DNA of 33,132 bases from CAYRNY01 sp964425755 (GCA_964425755.1 CAYRNY010000029.1:1-33132); one strand, 5' to 3'; positions 8,285-16,828 are shown, counted from the stretch's first letter. Numbers and translations are program-made. The notes: a model not told the origin generated them from the letters alone.

Positions 8285-8842
8285 ATGATAAAAGATGTTT
8301 TGAAAGATGCCGAGGAACGCATGAAAAGCGCGCTATCGGTGCTCGAAGAGGACCTGCGCGGCATGCGCACGGGGCGCGCCTCGACCGCGCTGGTCGAGCG
8401 GCTGCCGATCGACTATTACGGGCAGGAAACGCCGCTGCAACACCTGGCGACGCTCTCAATACCGGAACCGCAGATGATCATGATCCGCCCGTTCGACAAG
8501 AACTCGCTCAAGACGATCGAAAAGTCGATCATGGCCTCTGACCTGGGCCTGACGCCCAACAACGACGGCACCGTGATCCGCCTCAACATCCCGCCCCTGA
8601 CGCAAGAACGCCGCCAGGAATTACAGAAGGTCGTGGGCAGACGGGTCGAGGAGGCGCGCGTAGCGGTGCGCAATATCCGCCGCAGCGCGATCGACGACCT
8701 GCGCGAATTCGAGAAAGAGAAACTGATCTCGGAAGACGAACGGCGACGTGGGGAAGATCAAATCCAGAAACTGACCGATAGCTACATCGAGAAGATCGAG
8801 CAAGCGGGCACGCGCAAAGAGCAGGAAATCATGGAAGTCTAG
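8285..8842 (+). CDS. frr: Ribosome recycling factor
   Basis: A 185-aa protein that, with EF-G, splits post-termination ribosomes. It is the normal family length and nearly all conserved blocks are visible: MRTGRAS near residue 30, DYYG, the Pro-rich turn ATLSIPEPQM, IRPFDKNSLKTIEKSI, GLTPNNDGTVIRL, PPLTQERR and the long C-terminal helix VRNIRRSAIDDLR. The open frame extends upstream, but ATG 8285 with GGAG seven bases before it matches the conserved N-terminus. It is followed by uppS and cdsA, the common bacterial order; pyrH and tsf, often upstream, are absent here. Confidence 0.97.
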   Translation: MIKDVLKDAEERMKSALSVLEEDLRGMRTGRASTALVERLPIDYYGQETPLQHLATLSIPEPQMIMIRPFDKNSLKTIEKSIMASDLGLTPNNDGTVIRLNIPPLTQERRQELQKVVGRRVEEARVAVRNIRRSAIDDLREFEKEKLISEDERRRGEDQIQKLTDSYIEKIEQAGTRKEQEIMEV

Positions 8843-8901
8843 GTCGTGTTGTCACCGTCACTACCTGCCCAACGCATGCTGCACGCGCTGCCAACACGAC
8901 C
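8842..8901. repeat. 10-bp inverted repeat with 40-nt loop after frr
   Basis: GGTCGTGTTG (8842-8851, starting on the last base of the frr stop codon) and CAACACGACC (8892-8901) are perfectly complementary. No T-run follows. It lies in the 192-base gap before uppS, which otherwise shows no gene. Confidence 0.55.
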
Positions 8902-9034
8902 GGGCGCGGGCCCCTAGTCGCTCGCTGTTCGCATCGCTGCAAGGCGGACGGTTTGCGCGCACCTGCCGCTGCCTGATCCATAACGACGACAACCGAATCA
9001 TCATTGACTGAGTTTGCGGAGCAAGAACACACAC

Positions 9035-9757
9035 ATGACTGATGAGGCGCTGAGTCCGCCTGAACGTGTCCCGTACCATCTGGCCGTGATCATGGACGGT
9101 AACGGGCGCTGGGCAAGAGCGCGCGGTCTGCCGCGCGTGGCCGGGCACCGCGCAGGGGTCGAAAACCTGCGCCGGGTGCTGCGCGCGTGCAGCGAGTTTG
9201 GCATCCGTATCCTGACTATCTACGCCTTCTCAACCGAGAACTGGGGCCGCCCGCCCGCCGAGGTGCGCGGCTTGATGAACATCCTTGAGACCGTGATCGA
9301 CCGCGAGCTGAAACAACTGCATGCCAACGGCGTGCAACTGCGCCACATCGGGGAACTGAGCGGGCTGTCGGAAGGTTTGCAGCGCAAGGTCAAAGACGCG
9401 ATCGCCCTGACCCGCAACAACGACCAGCTCGTGCTCAACGTCGCGTTTAACTACGGCGGGCGGCAGGACCTGATCCAGGCCGTGCAGCGCATCATGCGCG
9501 AGGGGATCCCGCCTGAAGAGGTGGATGAAACCCTGATCAACTATTACCTGTATACCGCCGGGCAGCCCGATCCCGATCTGATCGTGCGCACGGCGGGCGA
9601 GATGCGGCTGAGCAACTTCTTGCTCTGGCAAGCATCCTATTCGGAATACTATTCGACGCCGGTATACTGGCCGGACTTTGACCGCGATGAACTGTTGAAG
9701 GCGCTCGAACACTTCGCGCACCGCGAGCGCCGCTTCGGGCTGGTTCCGCACGCCTGA
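9035..9757 (+). CDS. uppS: Undecaprenyl diphosphate synthase (cis-prenyltransferase)
   Basis: A 240-aa enzyme that adds isopentenyl units to farnesyl diphosphate, making the C55 lipid carrier for peptidoglycan and polysaccharide. Family motifs: IMDGNGRWA with catalytic Asp21, GHRAGVEN, IYAFSTENW, and the C-terminal RTAGEMRLSNFLLWQ and YWPDF blocks. In the usual E. coli-like pattern RTxGExRxSNF binds the second diphosphate, and it is intact. A TTG at 9014 opens the frame further, but ATG 9035 with a GGAG upstream is preferred. It connects to MurJ and to the phosphoglycosyl transferase at 14,195-15,625, which both act on C55 carriers. Confidence 0.96.
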   Translation: MTDEALSPPERVPYHLAVIMDGNGRWARARGLPRVAGHRAGVENLRRVLRACSEFGIRILTIYAFSTENWGRPPAEVRGLMNILETVIDRELKQLHANGVQLRHIGELSGLSEGLQRKVKDAIALTRNNDQLVLNVAFNYGGRQDLIQAVQRIMREGIPPEEVDETLINYYLYTAGQPDPDLIVRTAGEMRLSNFLLWQASYSEYYSTPVYWPDFDRDELLKALEHFAHRERRFGLVPHA

Positions 9758-9794
9758 CCGCCCCTGTACAGCCTCATACAGGCGAAAGGTTGAC

Positions 9795-10598
9795 ATGCTA
9801 CGGACGCGCTTCCTGACCGCCCTGGTCGCCTTGCCGGTGCTGATCGCGATCACGATCATCGGCGGGTGGCTGTTCGCGCTGTTCGTGCTGGGGGTCCTGC
9901 TGATCGGCGGCTGGGAATACACAACACTGCTCAAAAAGAACCGGCACGGCCCCTCGCAGCTTTTGATCATGGCGCTGATCGCCCTGCCGGTGGGCGCGAC
10001 GTGGTTCGAGCGTCCCGACTGGCTCGCCCCCGGCCTGATCGCGCTGTTGATCGTGGGCATCGGGAGCATGATCTGGCGCATGGAGCAGCAGCGCCCACAG
10101 CCGGGCATCGACCTGGCGCTGGCAGTGTTCGGCGGCGTGTACCTGGGGTGGCTGGGCAGTACGATCCTGGCGATCCGGCTGCTGGATGACGGGGCGTACC
10201 TGGTGATCGTGATCTACGCGCTGATCGCACTGGCCGACACCGCCGCCTATTTCGTCGGCAGCGCGACCGGCAAGCACAAGATGGCCCCGCACGTCAGCCC
10301 GAAAAAGAGTTGGGAAGGCTACGCCGGCGGCGTGATCTTCGGCATGCTCGCTGGCGCGGCGATCGGTAGCTTCAGCCCGACCGGGCCGCTGACCTGGGGG
10401 CATGGTGCGCTGCTCGGCCTGCTGATCGGCGCGCTGGGCGTGGTGGGCGACCTCGGTATTTCGGCGATCAAACGCCAGGTCGGGGCCAAAGACTCCAGCA
10501 AGCTGATCCCCGGGCACGGGGGCATCCTGGACCGCATCGACTCGGTGCTGGTCGCGGCGGCGCTGGGCTACTATTACCTGAGCTGGTTTGTCATATAA
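9795..10598 (+). CDS. cdsA: Phosphatidate cytidylyltransferase
   Basis: A 267-aa integral membrane enzyme making CDP-diacylglycerol from phosphatidate and CTP, the branch point for phospholipids. Hydrophobic helices fill the length, and the CTP-transferase signature occupies residues 223-249: SAIKRQVGAKDSSKLIPGHG followed by G-I-L-D-R-I-D. GAAAGG lies five bases before the ATG. It is 37 bases after uppS and is probably the last gene of the frr-uppS-cdsA transcript, since a separate rho promoter starts 30 bases after its stop. The dxr and rseP genes that often follow are not here. Confidence 0.95.
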   Translation: MLRTRFLTALVALPVLIAITIIGGWLFALFVLGVLLIGGWEYTTLLKKNRHGPSQLLIMALIALPVGATWFERPDWLAPGLIALLIVGIGSMIWRMEQQRPQPGIDLALAVFGGVYLGWLGSTILAIRLLDDGAYLVIVIYALIALADTAAYFVGSATGKHKMAPHVSPKKSWEGYAGGVIFGMLAGAAIGSFSPTGPLTWGHGALLGLLIGALGVVGDLGISAIKRQVGAKDSSKLIPGHGGILDRIDSVLVAAALGYYYLSWFVI

Positions 10599-10627
10599 GC
10601 GAGTTGATCAAGGGAAAAAATTCGGGT

Positions 10628-10656
10628 TTGACCGGGGACAAACAGTGTGTTATATT
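10628..10656 (+). promoter_or_regulatory. Promoter of rho
   Basis: TTGACC (10628-10633), 17-bp spacer, TATATT (10651-10656): five of six matches in each box. The predicted leader to the rho ATG is about 210 nt and contains a short ORF (10737-10817) and a GAGCG/CGCTC hairpin just before the ribosome site. Confidence 0.7.
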
Positions 10657-10736
10657 GTCACTAGCTAGTTGTACGCACGCTACTCCTGATTTGCGTATCC
10701 ACAACTCGTTAAAATTCCTGTCCTCAGGTACACACG

Positions 10737-10817
10737 ATGACTCAGAAACGTGGCGGTGGTCGCACCAGCGGCTTGCCCGTGAGAATAGCTTATCCGCTCA
10801 TCATTGTGAAACATTGA
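10737..10817 (+). CDS. Possible leader peptide in the rho 5' region
   Basis: A 26-codon ATG-initiated ORF within the predicted rho leader, with AGG eight bases upstream of the start, ending in TGA 55 bases before the rho ATG. The peptide begins MTQKRGGGRTSG and ends in a hydrophobic stretch and VKH. E. coli rho also has a long leader with a short ORF (rhoL) and is autoregulated by Rho-dependent attenuation; the similarity is positional only. It may be a chance ORF. Confidence 0.35.
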   Translation: MTQKRGGGRTSGLPVRIAYPLIIVKH

Positions 10818-10871
10818 GGCGATGTGTTAGCACGGGAGCGTAACGCTCGCGGCCTCGCTCGGAGATTCCGT

Positions 10872-12146
10872 ATGGATATGGATATAGCAGAACTCGAAAT
10901 GCAAAACCTCGACACCTTGCGCGAGATGGCGCGTGATGCCGATATTGCCGGATTCAGTCGCTTGAAGAAGCAGGACCTGATCCTGCGGCTGCTGCGCGAC
11001 AAAGCCGAAAAGCAAGGGCACGAACTGCGCGGCGGCATCCTCGAAGTCATTGACGATGGCATTGGCTTTTTGCGCGCCGACAATTACCTACCCGGCCCGA
11101 ACGACATTTACGTCAGCCAGACGCAGATTCGCCGCTTCGGGCTGCGCACCGGCGATATGATCATCGGGCAGGTGCGCCCGCCCAAAGACTCGGAGAAGTA
11201 CTACGGGCTGCTGCGCGTCGAAGCCGTCAACGGGCTGGACCCCGAACAGGCCAAGCGCCGCCCCCGCTTCGATGACCTGACCGCGATCTTCCCGGAAGAG
11301 CGCTTCAACCTTGAGACCAACCCGCGCATCCTCTCGACGCGCCTGATCAACCTGGTCTCCCCGGTCGGCAAAGGGCAACGCGGCCTGATCGTCAGCCCGC
11401 CCAAAGCCGGTAAGACGAGCATCCTGAAGGACATCGCCAACGGGATCAGCCACAATTACCCGGAAGTGCACCTGATGGTCGTGCTGATCGGCGAGCGCCC
11501 GGAAGAGGTCACGGACATGGATCGCTCGGTACAGGCAGAGGTGATCAGCAGCACCTTTGACGAGCCGGTGCAATACCATGTGCGGGTGGCCGAGATGGCG
11601 CTGGACCGCGCGAAACGGCTGGTCGAGTCCGACCAAGACGTCGTGATCCTGCTGGACAGCATCACGCGGCTGGCACGCGCCTACAACCTCGTCGTGCCGC
11701 CCAGCGGGCGCACGCTCACCGGCGGGCTGGACCCGTCCGCGCTGTACCCGCCGAAACGCTTTTTCGGCGCGGCGCGTAACGTCGAGGAAGGGGGCAGCCT
11801 GACGATCGTGGCAACCTGCCTGGTCAAGACCGGCAGCCGCATGGATGACGTGATCTACGAGGAATTCAAGGGCACGGGCAACATGGAGCTGCACCTCTCG
11901 CGCGAGTTGCAGGAACGCCGCATCTTCCCGGCCTTCGACATCCAGCAGTCCTCGACCCGCCGCGAAGAGCTGCTGCTCGGTCCGGACATCTTGCAGCGCG
12001 TCTGGACCATGCGCCGCATGCTGGTGCAGATGACGCAGCCGCCGGCCAACTACGACACGGCGAGCGCGACCGAGGCCCTGATCAACCAGATGCGCCATAC
12101 GGACAGCAACGAGCAGTTCCTCGATGAGTTGATGCGCGGAACGTAG
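10872..12146 (+). CDS. rho: Transcription termination factor Rho
   Basis: A 424-aa hexameric RNA-dependent ATPase that terminates untranslated transcripts. N-terminal Rho_N helices (residues 1-45, LKKQDLILRLL), then the RNA-binding cold-shock-like domain (GIGFLR, DIYVSQTQIRRFGLRTGD), then the RecA-like motor with Walker A PPKAGKTS (Lys181), Walker B DVVILLDSITRLAR, the Q-loop region SGRTLTGGLDPSALYPPKRF and the R-loop KGTGNMELHLSR. Length is typical of compact Rho proteins without an N-terminal insertion. An in-frame GTG at 10824 would add 16 basic residues without a ribosome site; ATG 10872 has GGAG seven bases before it. A clear promoter and terminator flank the gene, so it is monocistronic. 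Confidence 0.97.
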   Translation: MDMDIAELEMQNLDTLREMARDADIAGFSRLKKQDLILRLLRDKAEKQGHELRGGILEVIDDGIGFLRADNYLPGPNDIYVSQTQIRRFGLRTGDMIIGQVRPPKDSEKYYGLLRVEAVNGLDPEQAKRRPRFDDLTAIFPEERFNLETNPRILSTRLINLVSPVGKGQRGLIVSPPKAGKTSILKDIANGISHNYPEVHLMVVLIGERPEEVTDMDRSVQAEVISSTFDEPVQYHVRVAEMALDRAKRLVESDQDVVILLDSITRLARAYNLVVPPSGRTLTGGLDPSALYPPKRFFGAARNVEEGGSLTIVATCLVKTGSRMDDVIYEEFKGTGNMELHLSRELQERRIFPAFDIQQSSTRREELLLGPDILQRVWTMRRMLVQMTQPPANYDTASATEALINQMRHTDSNEQFLDELMRGT

Positions 12147-12179
12147 CACCGTCTCACGTTGCGATAACGGCATATGCGC

Positions 12180-12209
12180 ACACCCGCCCGCTATTGTGGC
12201 GGGTGTTTT
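12180..12209 (+). terminator. Intrinsic terminator after rho
   Basis: ACACCCGCC / GGCGGGTGT stem (9 bp perfect, 9-nt loop) running into TTTT. Confidence 0.8.
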
Positions 12210-12313
12210 GCGTTACCGGGCTTGCCCTGCTGATCCGGCAGCGCCGCACACCGGTGCCCGGCCATGAAGGGCTTGTGCCGGAACCATTGACGGTGTCTTC
12301 GCTCGACATAATG

Positions 12314-12319
12314 TATACT
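12314..12319 (+). promoter_or_regulatory. Putative -10 box of the HD-domain gene
   Basis: TATACT 46 bases before the ATG. A TTGACG lies at 12287-12292, but the 21-bp spacing is longer than ideal. Confidence 0.4.
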
Positions 12320-12365
12320 AGCGCATGCACACAGGGCTATCATCGAACGGGTGAGGACAACCACC

Positions 12366-12974
12366 ATGACCAAGCCGGACTACGAAGCCGCCAAAGCCTA
12401 CGCGATCGAGTTGCTGGCGACAAAACTGCCCCCTACGGTACGCTACCACACGCTGGAACATACACGTGATGACGTGCTGCCCGCCACGCAGCGCCTCGCT
12501 GAGGGCGAAGGGATCGACGGAGCCGGCATCCTTTGCCTGCAAACGGCGGCTTGCTTTCACGACGTTGGGCACATCGAGCGCAGCTTCAACCACGAGGAGA
12601 TCGGCGTGCGGATCGCGGCGCGGGTGCTGCCGCGTTTTGGGTACTCCAGCGCGCAGATCACGCAGGTCTGCCGCCTGATCCTGGCGACGAAAGTCCCGCC
12701 ACACCCGGCGTCACAGCTTGAGCAGATCATCGTCGATGCAGATATGGACTCGTTGGGGCGCGATGATTTTCTGAGGACAAGCCTTGCCCTGCGCAAAGAA
12801 CTGGCGCTAAACGGGAAGCACTTCACTGATGCCGCGTGGTACGAGCGGCAGATCGCGTTTCTCCAGGCGCACCGCTACTTTACCCCCACCGCGCAAAAGC
12901 TGCGCAATCCCGGCAAACAGCGCAATCTCAACCTGCTGCGCGATCTGCTGGCACAGTGCACCGTCCCGGACTGA
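12366..12974 (+). CDS. HD-domain metal-dependent phosphohydrolase
   Basis: A 202-aa soluble HD-superfamily protein. Metal ligands in order: His28 (YHTLEHT), His65-Asp66 (CFHDVGH), and an Asp in VDADMDSLG at about residue 125; NHEEIG provides the additional helix seen in small HD proteins. Such proteins cleave nucleotide or cyclic-nucleotide phosphates or act as regulators; no specific substrate is indicated. ATG 12366 is chosen over the upstream in-frame GTG because GAGGA lies eight bases before it. It converges with the M20 gene, leaving only five bases between stop codons. Confidence 0.8.
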   Translation: MTKPDYEAAKAYAIELLATKLPPTVRYHTLEHTRDDVLPATQRLAEGEGIDGAGILCLQTAACFHDVGHIERSFNHEEIGVRIAARVLPRFGYSSAQITQVCRLILATKVPPHPASQLEQIIVDADMDSLGRDDFLRTSLALRKELALNGKHFTDAAWYERQIAFLQAHRYFTPTAQKLRNPGKQRNLNLLRDLLAQCTVPD

Positions 12975-12979
12975 TCGCG

Positions 12980-14191
12980 CTACCCGGTCAGCAAGCCCGC
13001 CGCCAGCCCGGCATACACGTGCGCCGCCGCGTGCAGATCGTCCAGCCGCACGTATTCATGGCTCGTATGCGCCAGGCCCGGATCGCCGGGGCCAAAGCCC
13101 ACCGTCGGGATCGCCGCCTGGCCCATCGTGTACACGCCGTCCGTCGAAAACGGCCAATGACCGATCGCCGGTACGCTGCCGCGCACCGTCTGGATCGTGC
13201 GCGAGAGCGCCGTCACCAGCGGGTGCGCACGGTCCAGCACCCACGCGGGATGTGCTTCCTGCGCGACGCGCACCAGCCCGGTATACGAGGGATCGTCATA
13301 CGTGGTGATCGCCACCTGCGCCGGGATCGTCTCGCGGCTGATCAGGCTCTCCAACTGGGCCTGCGCCGCCATGACCGTCTCGCCCAGGGTCAGGCGGCGG
13401 TCGATATACACTTTGCACAGGTCAGGGATCGCGTTCAGGCTGGCCGCGCGGCTCTCGATCCCGGTGACGGCGATCGTGCCCGGCCCCAGAAACGGGTCGT
13501 TGGGCAGGTCCAGCGAGAGCAATTGCACCGCGAAGACCAGCCGCGCCGCCGCATTGATCGCGTTGTTGCCGCGATCCGGCAACCCGCCGTGCGCCCCCAT
13601 GCCCTCGACCAGGACGCGGAACATCACGCGCCCGCGCTGGCCCCGGCTGATCTGCATGTTGGTCGGCTTGCCAAGCAGCACAAAGTCCGGCTGGATGCCC
13701 GCTTCCTCGATCACATGCCGGATCGCCAGGCCCTCGCACGGCTCTTGCTGCACGACGAACGCCAGCACCAGCCTGCCGTTGAGCTGGTCCTGGTAAGGGA
13801 GCAACTGCCGCGCCCCGTAGACCATGCTCGCCAGCGCGCCCTTCATGTTCGCCGCGCCCAGCCCGTACAGCGCCCCGTCCGCGATCGCGCCGGCGTAGGG
13901 GGGGTGCGGCCACAGGTCAGGGTCAGTCGCCGCGACGGTATCCATGTTCGCATCGTAGAGCAGCACCGGGCCCTCACCGCCGCCCAGCGTCGCGATCACG
14001 TTGCCCATCGCGTCGACGCGCACATCCGGAAACCCCAGCGCGTTGAGATGCTCAACGAGCATCTCGGCGAGCGCCGCTTCCTGTGATGGCAGGCTCGGCG
14101 TCTGGATCAAGCGTTGGGCGAACGCGGTTAATGCCTGTGCGGATTCCTGCTCCAGCGCCAGTTGGCGGACAAAGTGCGAACGAAAAACCAC
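12980..14191 (-). CDS. M20-fold peptidase-like protein with degenerate metal site (probable pseudoenzyme)
   Basis: A 403-aa M20/ArgE/DapE-type protein, closest in pattern to the YgeY-like branch. The fold is intact: the catalytic-domain strand leading to NMDTV, GLGAANMKGA, a lid/dimerisation domain with GQRGR and GAHGGLPDRGNNAI, and C-terminal HTSHEYV. Key residues differ from active members. The first metal His is Asn82 (Asp84 kept), the bridging Asp is Asn115, the general-base Glu is Gln149 (Glu150 kept), and the Glu of the usual GEPT is Lys175; His375 remains. I checked each codon on the minus strand. Loss of activity is inferred; a ligand-binding role or a different metal-free reaction is possible. 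GTG start, three bases after the stop of the sugar transferase, so translationally coupled in the polysaccharide operon. Confidence 0.85.
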   Translation of the reverse strand: MVFRSHFVRQLALEQESAQALTAFAQRLIQTPSLPSQEAALAEMLVEHLNALGFPDVRVDAMGNVIATLGGGEGPVLLYDANMDTVAATDPDLWPHPPYAGAIADGALYGLGAANMKGALASMVYGARQLLPYQDQLNGRLVLAFVVQQEPCEGLAIRHVIEEAGIQPDFVLLGKPTNMQISRGQRGRVMFRVLVEGMGAHGGLPDRGNNAINAAARLVFAVQLLSLDLPNDPFLGPGTIAVTGIESRAASLNAIPDLCKVYIDRRLTLGETVMAAQAQLESLISRETIPAQVAITTYDDPSYTGLVRVAQEAHPAWVLDRAHPLVTALSRTIQTVRGSVPAIGHWPFSTDGVYTMGQAAIPTVGFGPGDPGLAHTSHEYVRLDDLHAAAHVYAGLAAGLLTG

Positions 14192-14194
14192 GAT

Positions 14195-15625
14195 TTACGC
14201 TGCTCCGTAAGCTAAGAGGACATGCGGTATGGTCCGCAATATGATCTGTATATCCAGGCCCAATGACCAGTTCTCAATGTAGTAAATATCCAGCAGGCAC
14301 ATTTCCTCGAACGGCACCTCGCTGCGCCCGCTGACCTGCCACAAGCCGGTCAACCCCGGCAGCACGTGCAGCCGCTGCATATGCCAGGGTTCGTAAAGCT
14401 CGACTTCCTGCGGTATGGCCGGGCGCGGCCCGACCCAGCTCATCTCGCCCCGCGCGATATTCCAGAGCTGCGGCAGCTCATCGATGCTGAAACGCCGGAT
14501 GATGCGCCCCACGCGCGTGATGCGCGGATCGTCTTGCAGCTTCGGGTGGCGCGGGTCCTCGCCGGTCGCACGGATCAGGTCTTCCCACATGCGATCGGCA
14601 TCGACAACCATCGAGCGGAACTTGTAGACTTTGAAGCGCCGACCGTTCAGCCCGACACGCTCTTGCGTGTAAAAGATCGGCCCCGGCGAATCGAGCTTGA
14701 TCGCCAGCGCCGTTAAGCCCGCGACCGCCAGCGCCAACGGCAGCGCCAACAGCGTCAGCGTGAGGTCGAACGCGCGCTTGGTGATGCGCGCGCTGGGCGT
14801 GATGTGCGGCTCCCCGTTCAGACCCAGCAGCGGAATCCCGCCCAACATCTCGACCTGTACCTGGCTCATGCTCAGTTCAAAGAGGTCCGGCACGGTCCGC
14901 ACGCGGACTTGCTGGCGCTCGCACTCGCGGACGATCTTCACGATCTTGCGCTGGACCTGCGACGGCAGCGTGATGATCACCAGGTCCACACGGTACCGGT
15001 CGATCAGGCGCGGCAGGTTGTCCACCCCGCCCAGCGCCGGCAGGCGTCCGAGGTCATTCGCGCCGCGTTCCGGATCGTCGTCCACAAACCCGACCACCTT
15101 GTACCCCAGGTCGGGCCGCGCGACGAGCATCCGCATCACCGACAGGCCCACCGATCCCGCGCCGACAACCAGCACGCGCTCAACGCCGATCCCGCGCCGC
15201 CGCAGGTAGCCCCGGACGATGCGCAGGATCAAGCGCCAGACTCCCAGCAGCAGCACGACCAGCACCGCCGCCTGCACGATCAACAGACGCGAGAAGACCA
15301 GCGGGCGCAGCAGGAAGCTGAGCGCCATCACGACGACAGCGGCATTGGTCGCGCCGTTGGTGATCGCGAAAACTTCGTCCCACCACGTCCGGCCCCGGCG
15401 CTCGCGGTATAACCGCGCGCCCTGGTTGAACAACACCACCATCACGGCGAAGATCGCCGTATAGGGTACGTAGGGACGGAAGGGCGCGAAGTTGGCTTCG
15501 TCCACCGGCTGCAAGAACTCGACGTCGTAGCGCAGGTAGTACGACAGCAAGAACGCCACGCCTGTCAGCGCGATATCCGCTAATGGTAATAACCAACGCG
15601 GCCAGCGAAATGATGTATCGTCCAT
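14195..15625 (-). CDS. Polyprenyl glycosylphosphotransferase (exopolysaccharide initiating enzyme)
   Basis: A 476-aa membrane enzyme of the WbaP/bacterial sugar transferase family, which moves a sugar-1-phosphate from a UDP sugar to undecaprenyl phosphate and so starts surface polysaccharide repeat units. Residues 1-140 hold about four helices; a Rossmann-like module follows (VLVVGAGSVGLSVM, VVGFVDDDP), then a re-entrant membrane helix and the catalytic block: KRAFDLTLTLLALP, ERVGLNGRRFKVYKFRSM, RRFSIDELPQLWNI, SWVGPRPAIPQEVELY and LPGLTGLWQVSGR. The length is normal for the long PHPT group. It lies between a GT4 glycosyltransferase upstream and the M20-like gene downstream, all on the minus strand. 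Confidence 0.93.
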   Translation of the reverse strand: MDDTSFRWPRWLLPLADIALTGVAFLLSYYLRYDVEFLQPVDEANFAPFRPYVPYTAIFAVMVVLFNQGARLYRERRGRTWWDEVFAITNGATNAAVVVMALSFLLRPLVFSRLLIVQAAVLVVLLLGVWRLILRIVRGYLRRRGIGVERVLVVGAGSVGLSVMRMLVARPDLGYKVVGFVDDDPERGANDLGRLPALGGVDNLPRLIDRYRVDLVIITLPSQVQRKIVKIVRECERQQVRVRTVPDLFELSMSQVQVEMLGGIPLLGLNGEPHITPSARITKRAFDLTLTLLALPLALAVAGLTALAIKLDSPGPIFYTQERVGLNGRRFKVYKFRSMVVDADRMWEDLIRATGEDPRHPKLQDDPRITRVGRIIRRFSIDELPQLWNIARGEMSWVGPRPAIPQEVELYEPWHMQRLHVLPGLTGLWQVSGRSEVPFEEMCLLDIYYIENWSLGLDIQIILRTIPHVLLAYGAA

Positions 15626-15678
15626 AGTAGCGTTATCGACTCGTGTAAACTACCCGGTCGTTAGCGTTCTCACAGGGC

Positions 15679-16821
15679 TTATGCCAGCGCGCGCCGGTAA
15701 CTCGCGACGGTTCGGGCGGCTGTATTGGCCCATGTAAAACGGGCAGCATGGGCGATCCCCCTCTCGCGCGCGTCGCTGCGCCAGGCCGGATCGCCGATCG
15801 CCCGTACGAGCGCCTCTGCCCAGGCGTCGGGATCGTCAGGCGGCAGGCGCAGGCCGCCATCCCCGACGGCTTCGGGCAAGGACGACACGTCCGACACCAG
15901 CGCGGGCGTCCCGCAGGCCAGCGCCTCGATCACCGGTAGCCCGAACCCTTCGAACACCGACGGGTAAACCAGCACGTGCGCCGCGTTGTACCACAGCGGC
16001 AATTCCTCGCCCGGCACGTAGCCGGGCAGGTGCACCGTCGCGCCGAGATCGTGCTGCTCAATCGTAGCGAAAATCTCGCCGGTCATCCAGCCGCGCCCGC
16101 CCGCCAGCACCAGATGTACCGCGTCGCGGTCGCGGGCGGGCAGTTGTGCATATGCACGCAGCAGCACGGTCAGATTCTTGCGCGGTTCCAGCGTGCCCAG
16201 GAACAACAGAAACCGCTCCGGCAGCCCTTTCCGGGCGCGAAACGCAGCGATATCAGACTCCGGCAGCGGGGTGAACTGTTCCCCAACGCCCGGCGCAGCC
16301 ACGTCGATCTTCGCCGCCGGTACCCCGAACGTCACGGACAGGTCGCGCGCGGTGCTCTCCGATATCGCGATCACGCGCCGCGCTCGCCGGCACGATTGGC
16401 GCGTGAACAGGCGCAAATACACCCGCCGCGCAGCGGGCAGATGTTCAGGATAATGGATGAAGCTCAGATCGTAAACCGTCACCACTGACGGCGTGCGCAC
16501 CAGCACCGGCGCGACGAACGCCAACGCGTGCAGCAGGTCGGGCCGCGTGCCCAGCACAGCAGCCGGCTGGATCACCTGTTCCCACACAATCCGCCGCAGG
16601 GGATGCTGTGTGTCCCAGGGCGCATGCCTTACGTGCAGCCGGTCATGCGGCGGCGGCTGGGCTTGCCGCCCGACAAATGCGGTATAACGCAATGCCGGAT
16701 CGGCATCCGGAAGCGCGCGGAGCAGGTGATAGATGTACCCGTTGATCCCGGCACTGCGGTAACCGGCCTGGGCTGTAAGTAAGTGCGCGTTCAGCGCGAC
16801 ATGGTGCTCATTGGCGTGCAT
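15679..16821 (-). CDS. GT4-family glycosyltransferase
   Basis: A 380-aa GT-B enzyme. N-terminal domain begins HVALNAHLLTAQAGYRSAGI (Gly-rich donor/acceptor loop); the C-terminal domain has FLGTLEPRKN, HLVLAGGRGW, LPGYVPGEELP and the EX7E motif in EGFGLPVIEA followed by CGTPAL. It transfers a sugar, probably mannose- or rhamnose-like, to a growing glycan; the exact sugar is unknown. The open frame runs 42 codons further to 16947, but that part passes through the terminator hairpin of the upstream gene. ATG 16821 lies only seven bases after an extended -10 box, which suggests a leaderless mRNA. Next on the strand is the polysaccharide-initiating transferase. Confidence 0.9.
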   Translation of the reverse strand: MHANEHHVALNAHLLTAQAGYRSAGINGYIYHLLRALPDADPALRYTAFVGRQAQPPPHDRLHVRHAPWDTQHPLRRIVWEQVIQPAAVLGTRPDLLHALAFVAPVLVRTPSVVTVYDLSFIHYPEHLPAARRVYLRLFTRQSCRRARRVIAISESTARDLSVTFGVPAAKIDVAAPGVGEQFTPLPESDIAAFRARKGLPERFLLFLGTLEPRKNLTVLLRAYAQLPARDRDAVHLVLAGGRGWMTGEIFATIEQHDLGATVHLPGYVPGEELPLWYNAAHVLVYPSVFEGFGLPVIEALACGTPALVSDVSSLPEAVGDGGLRLPPDDPDAWAEALVRAIGDPAWRSDARERGIAHAARFTWANTAARTVASYRRALA

Positions 16822-16828
16822 GGCGGCG

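Noticed and set aside
12836..14086. A 416-codon plus-strand frame over the M20 gene
   Set aside because: Composition (Arg, His, Gln, Ala) is that of an antisense shadow; the minus-strand frame has the M20 fold motifs.
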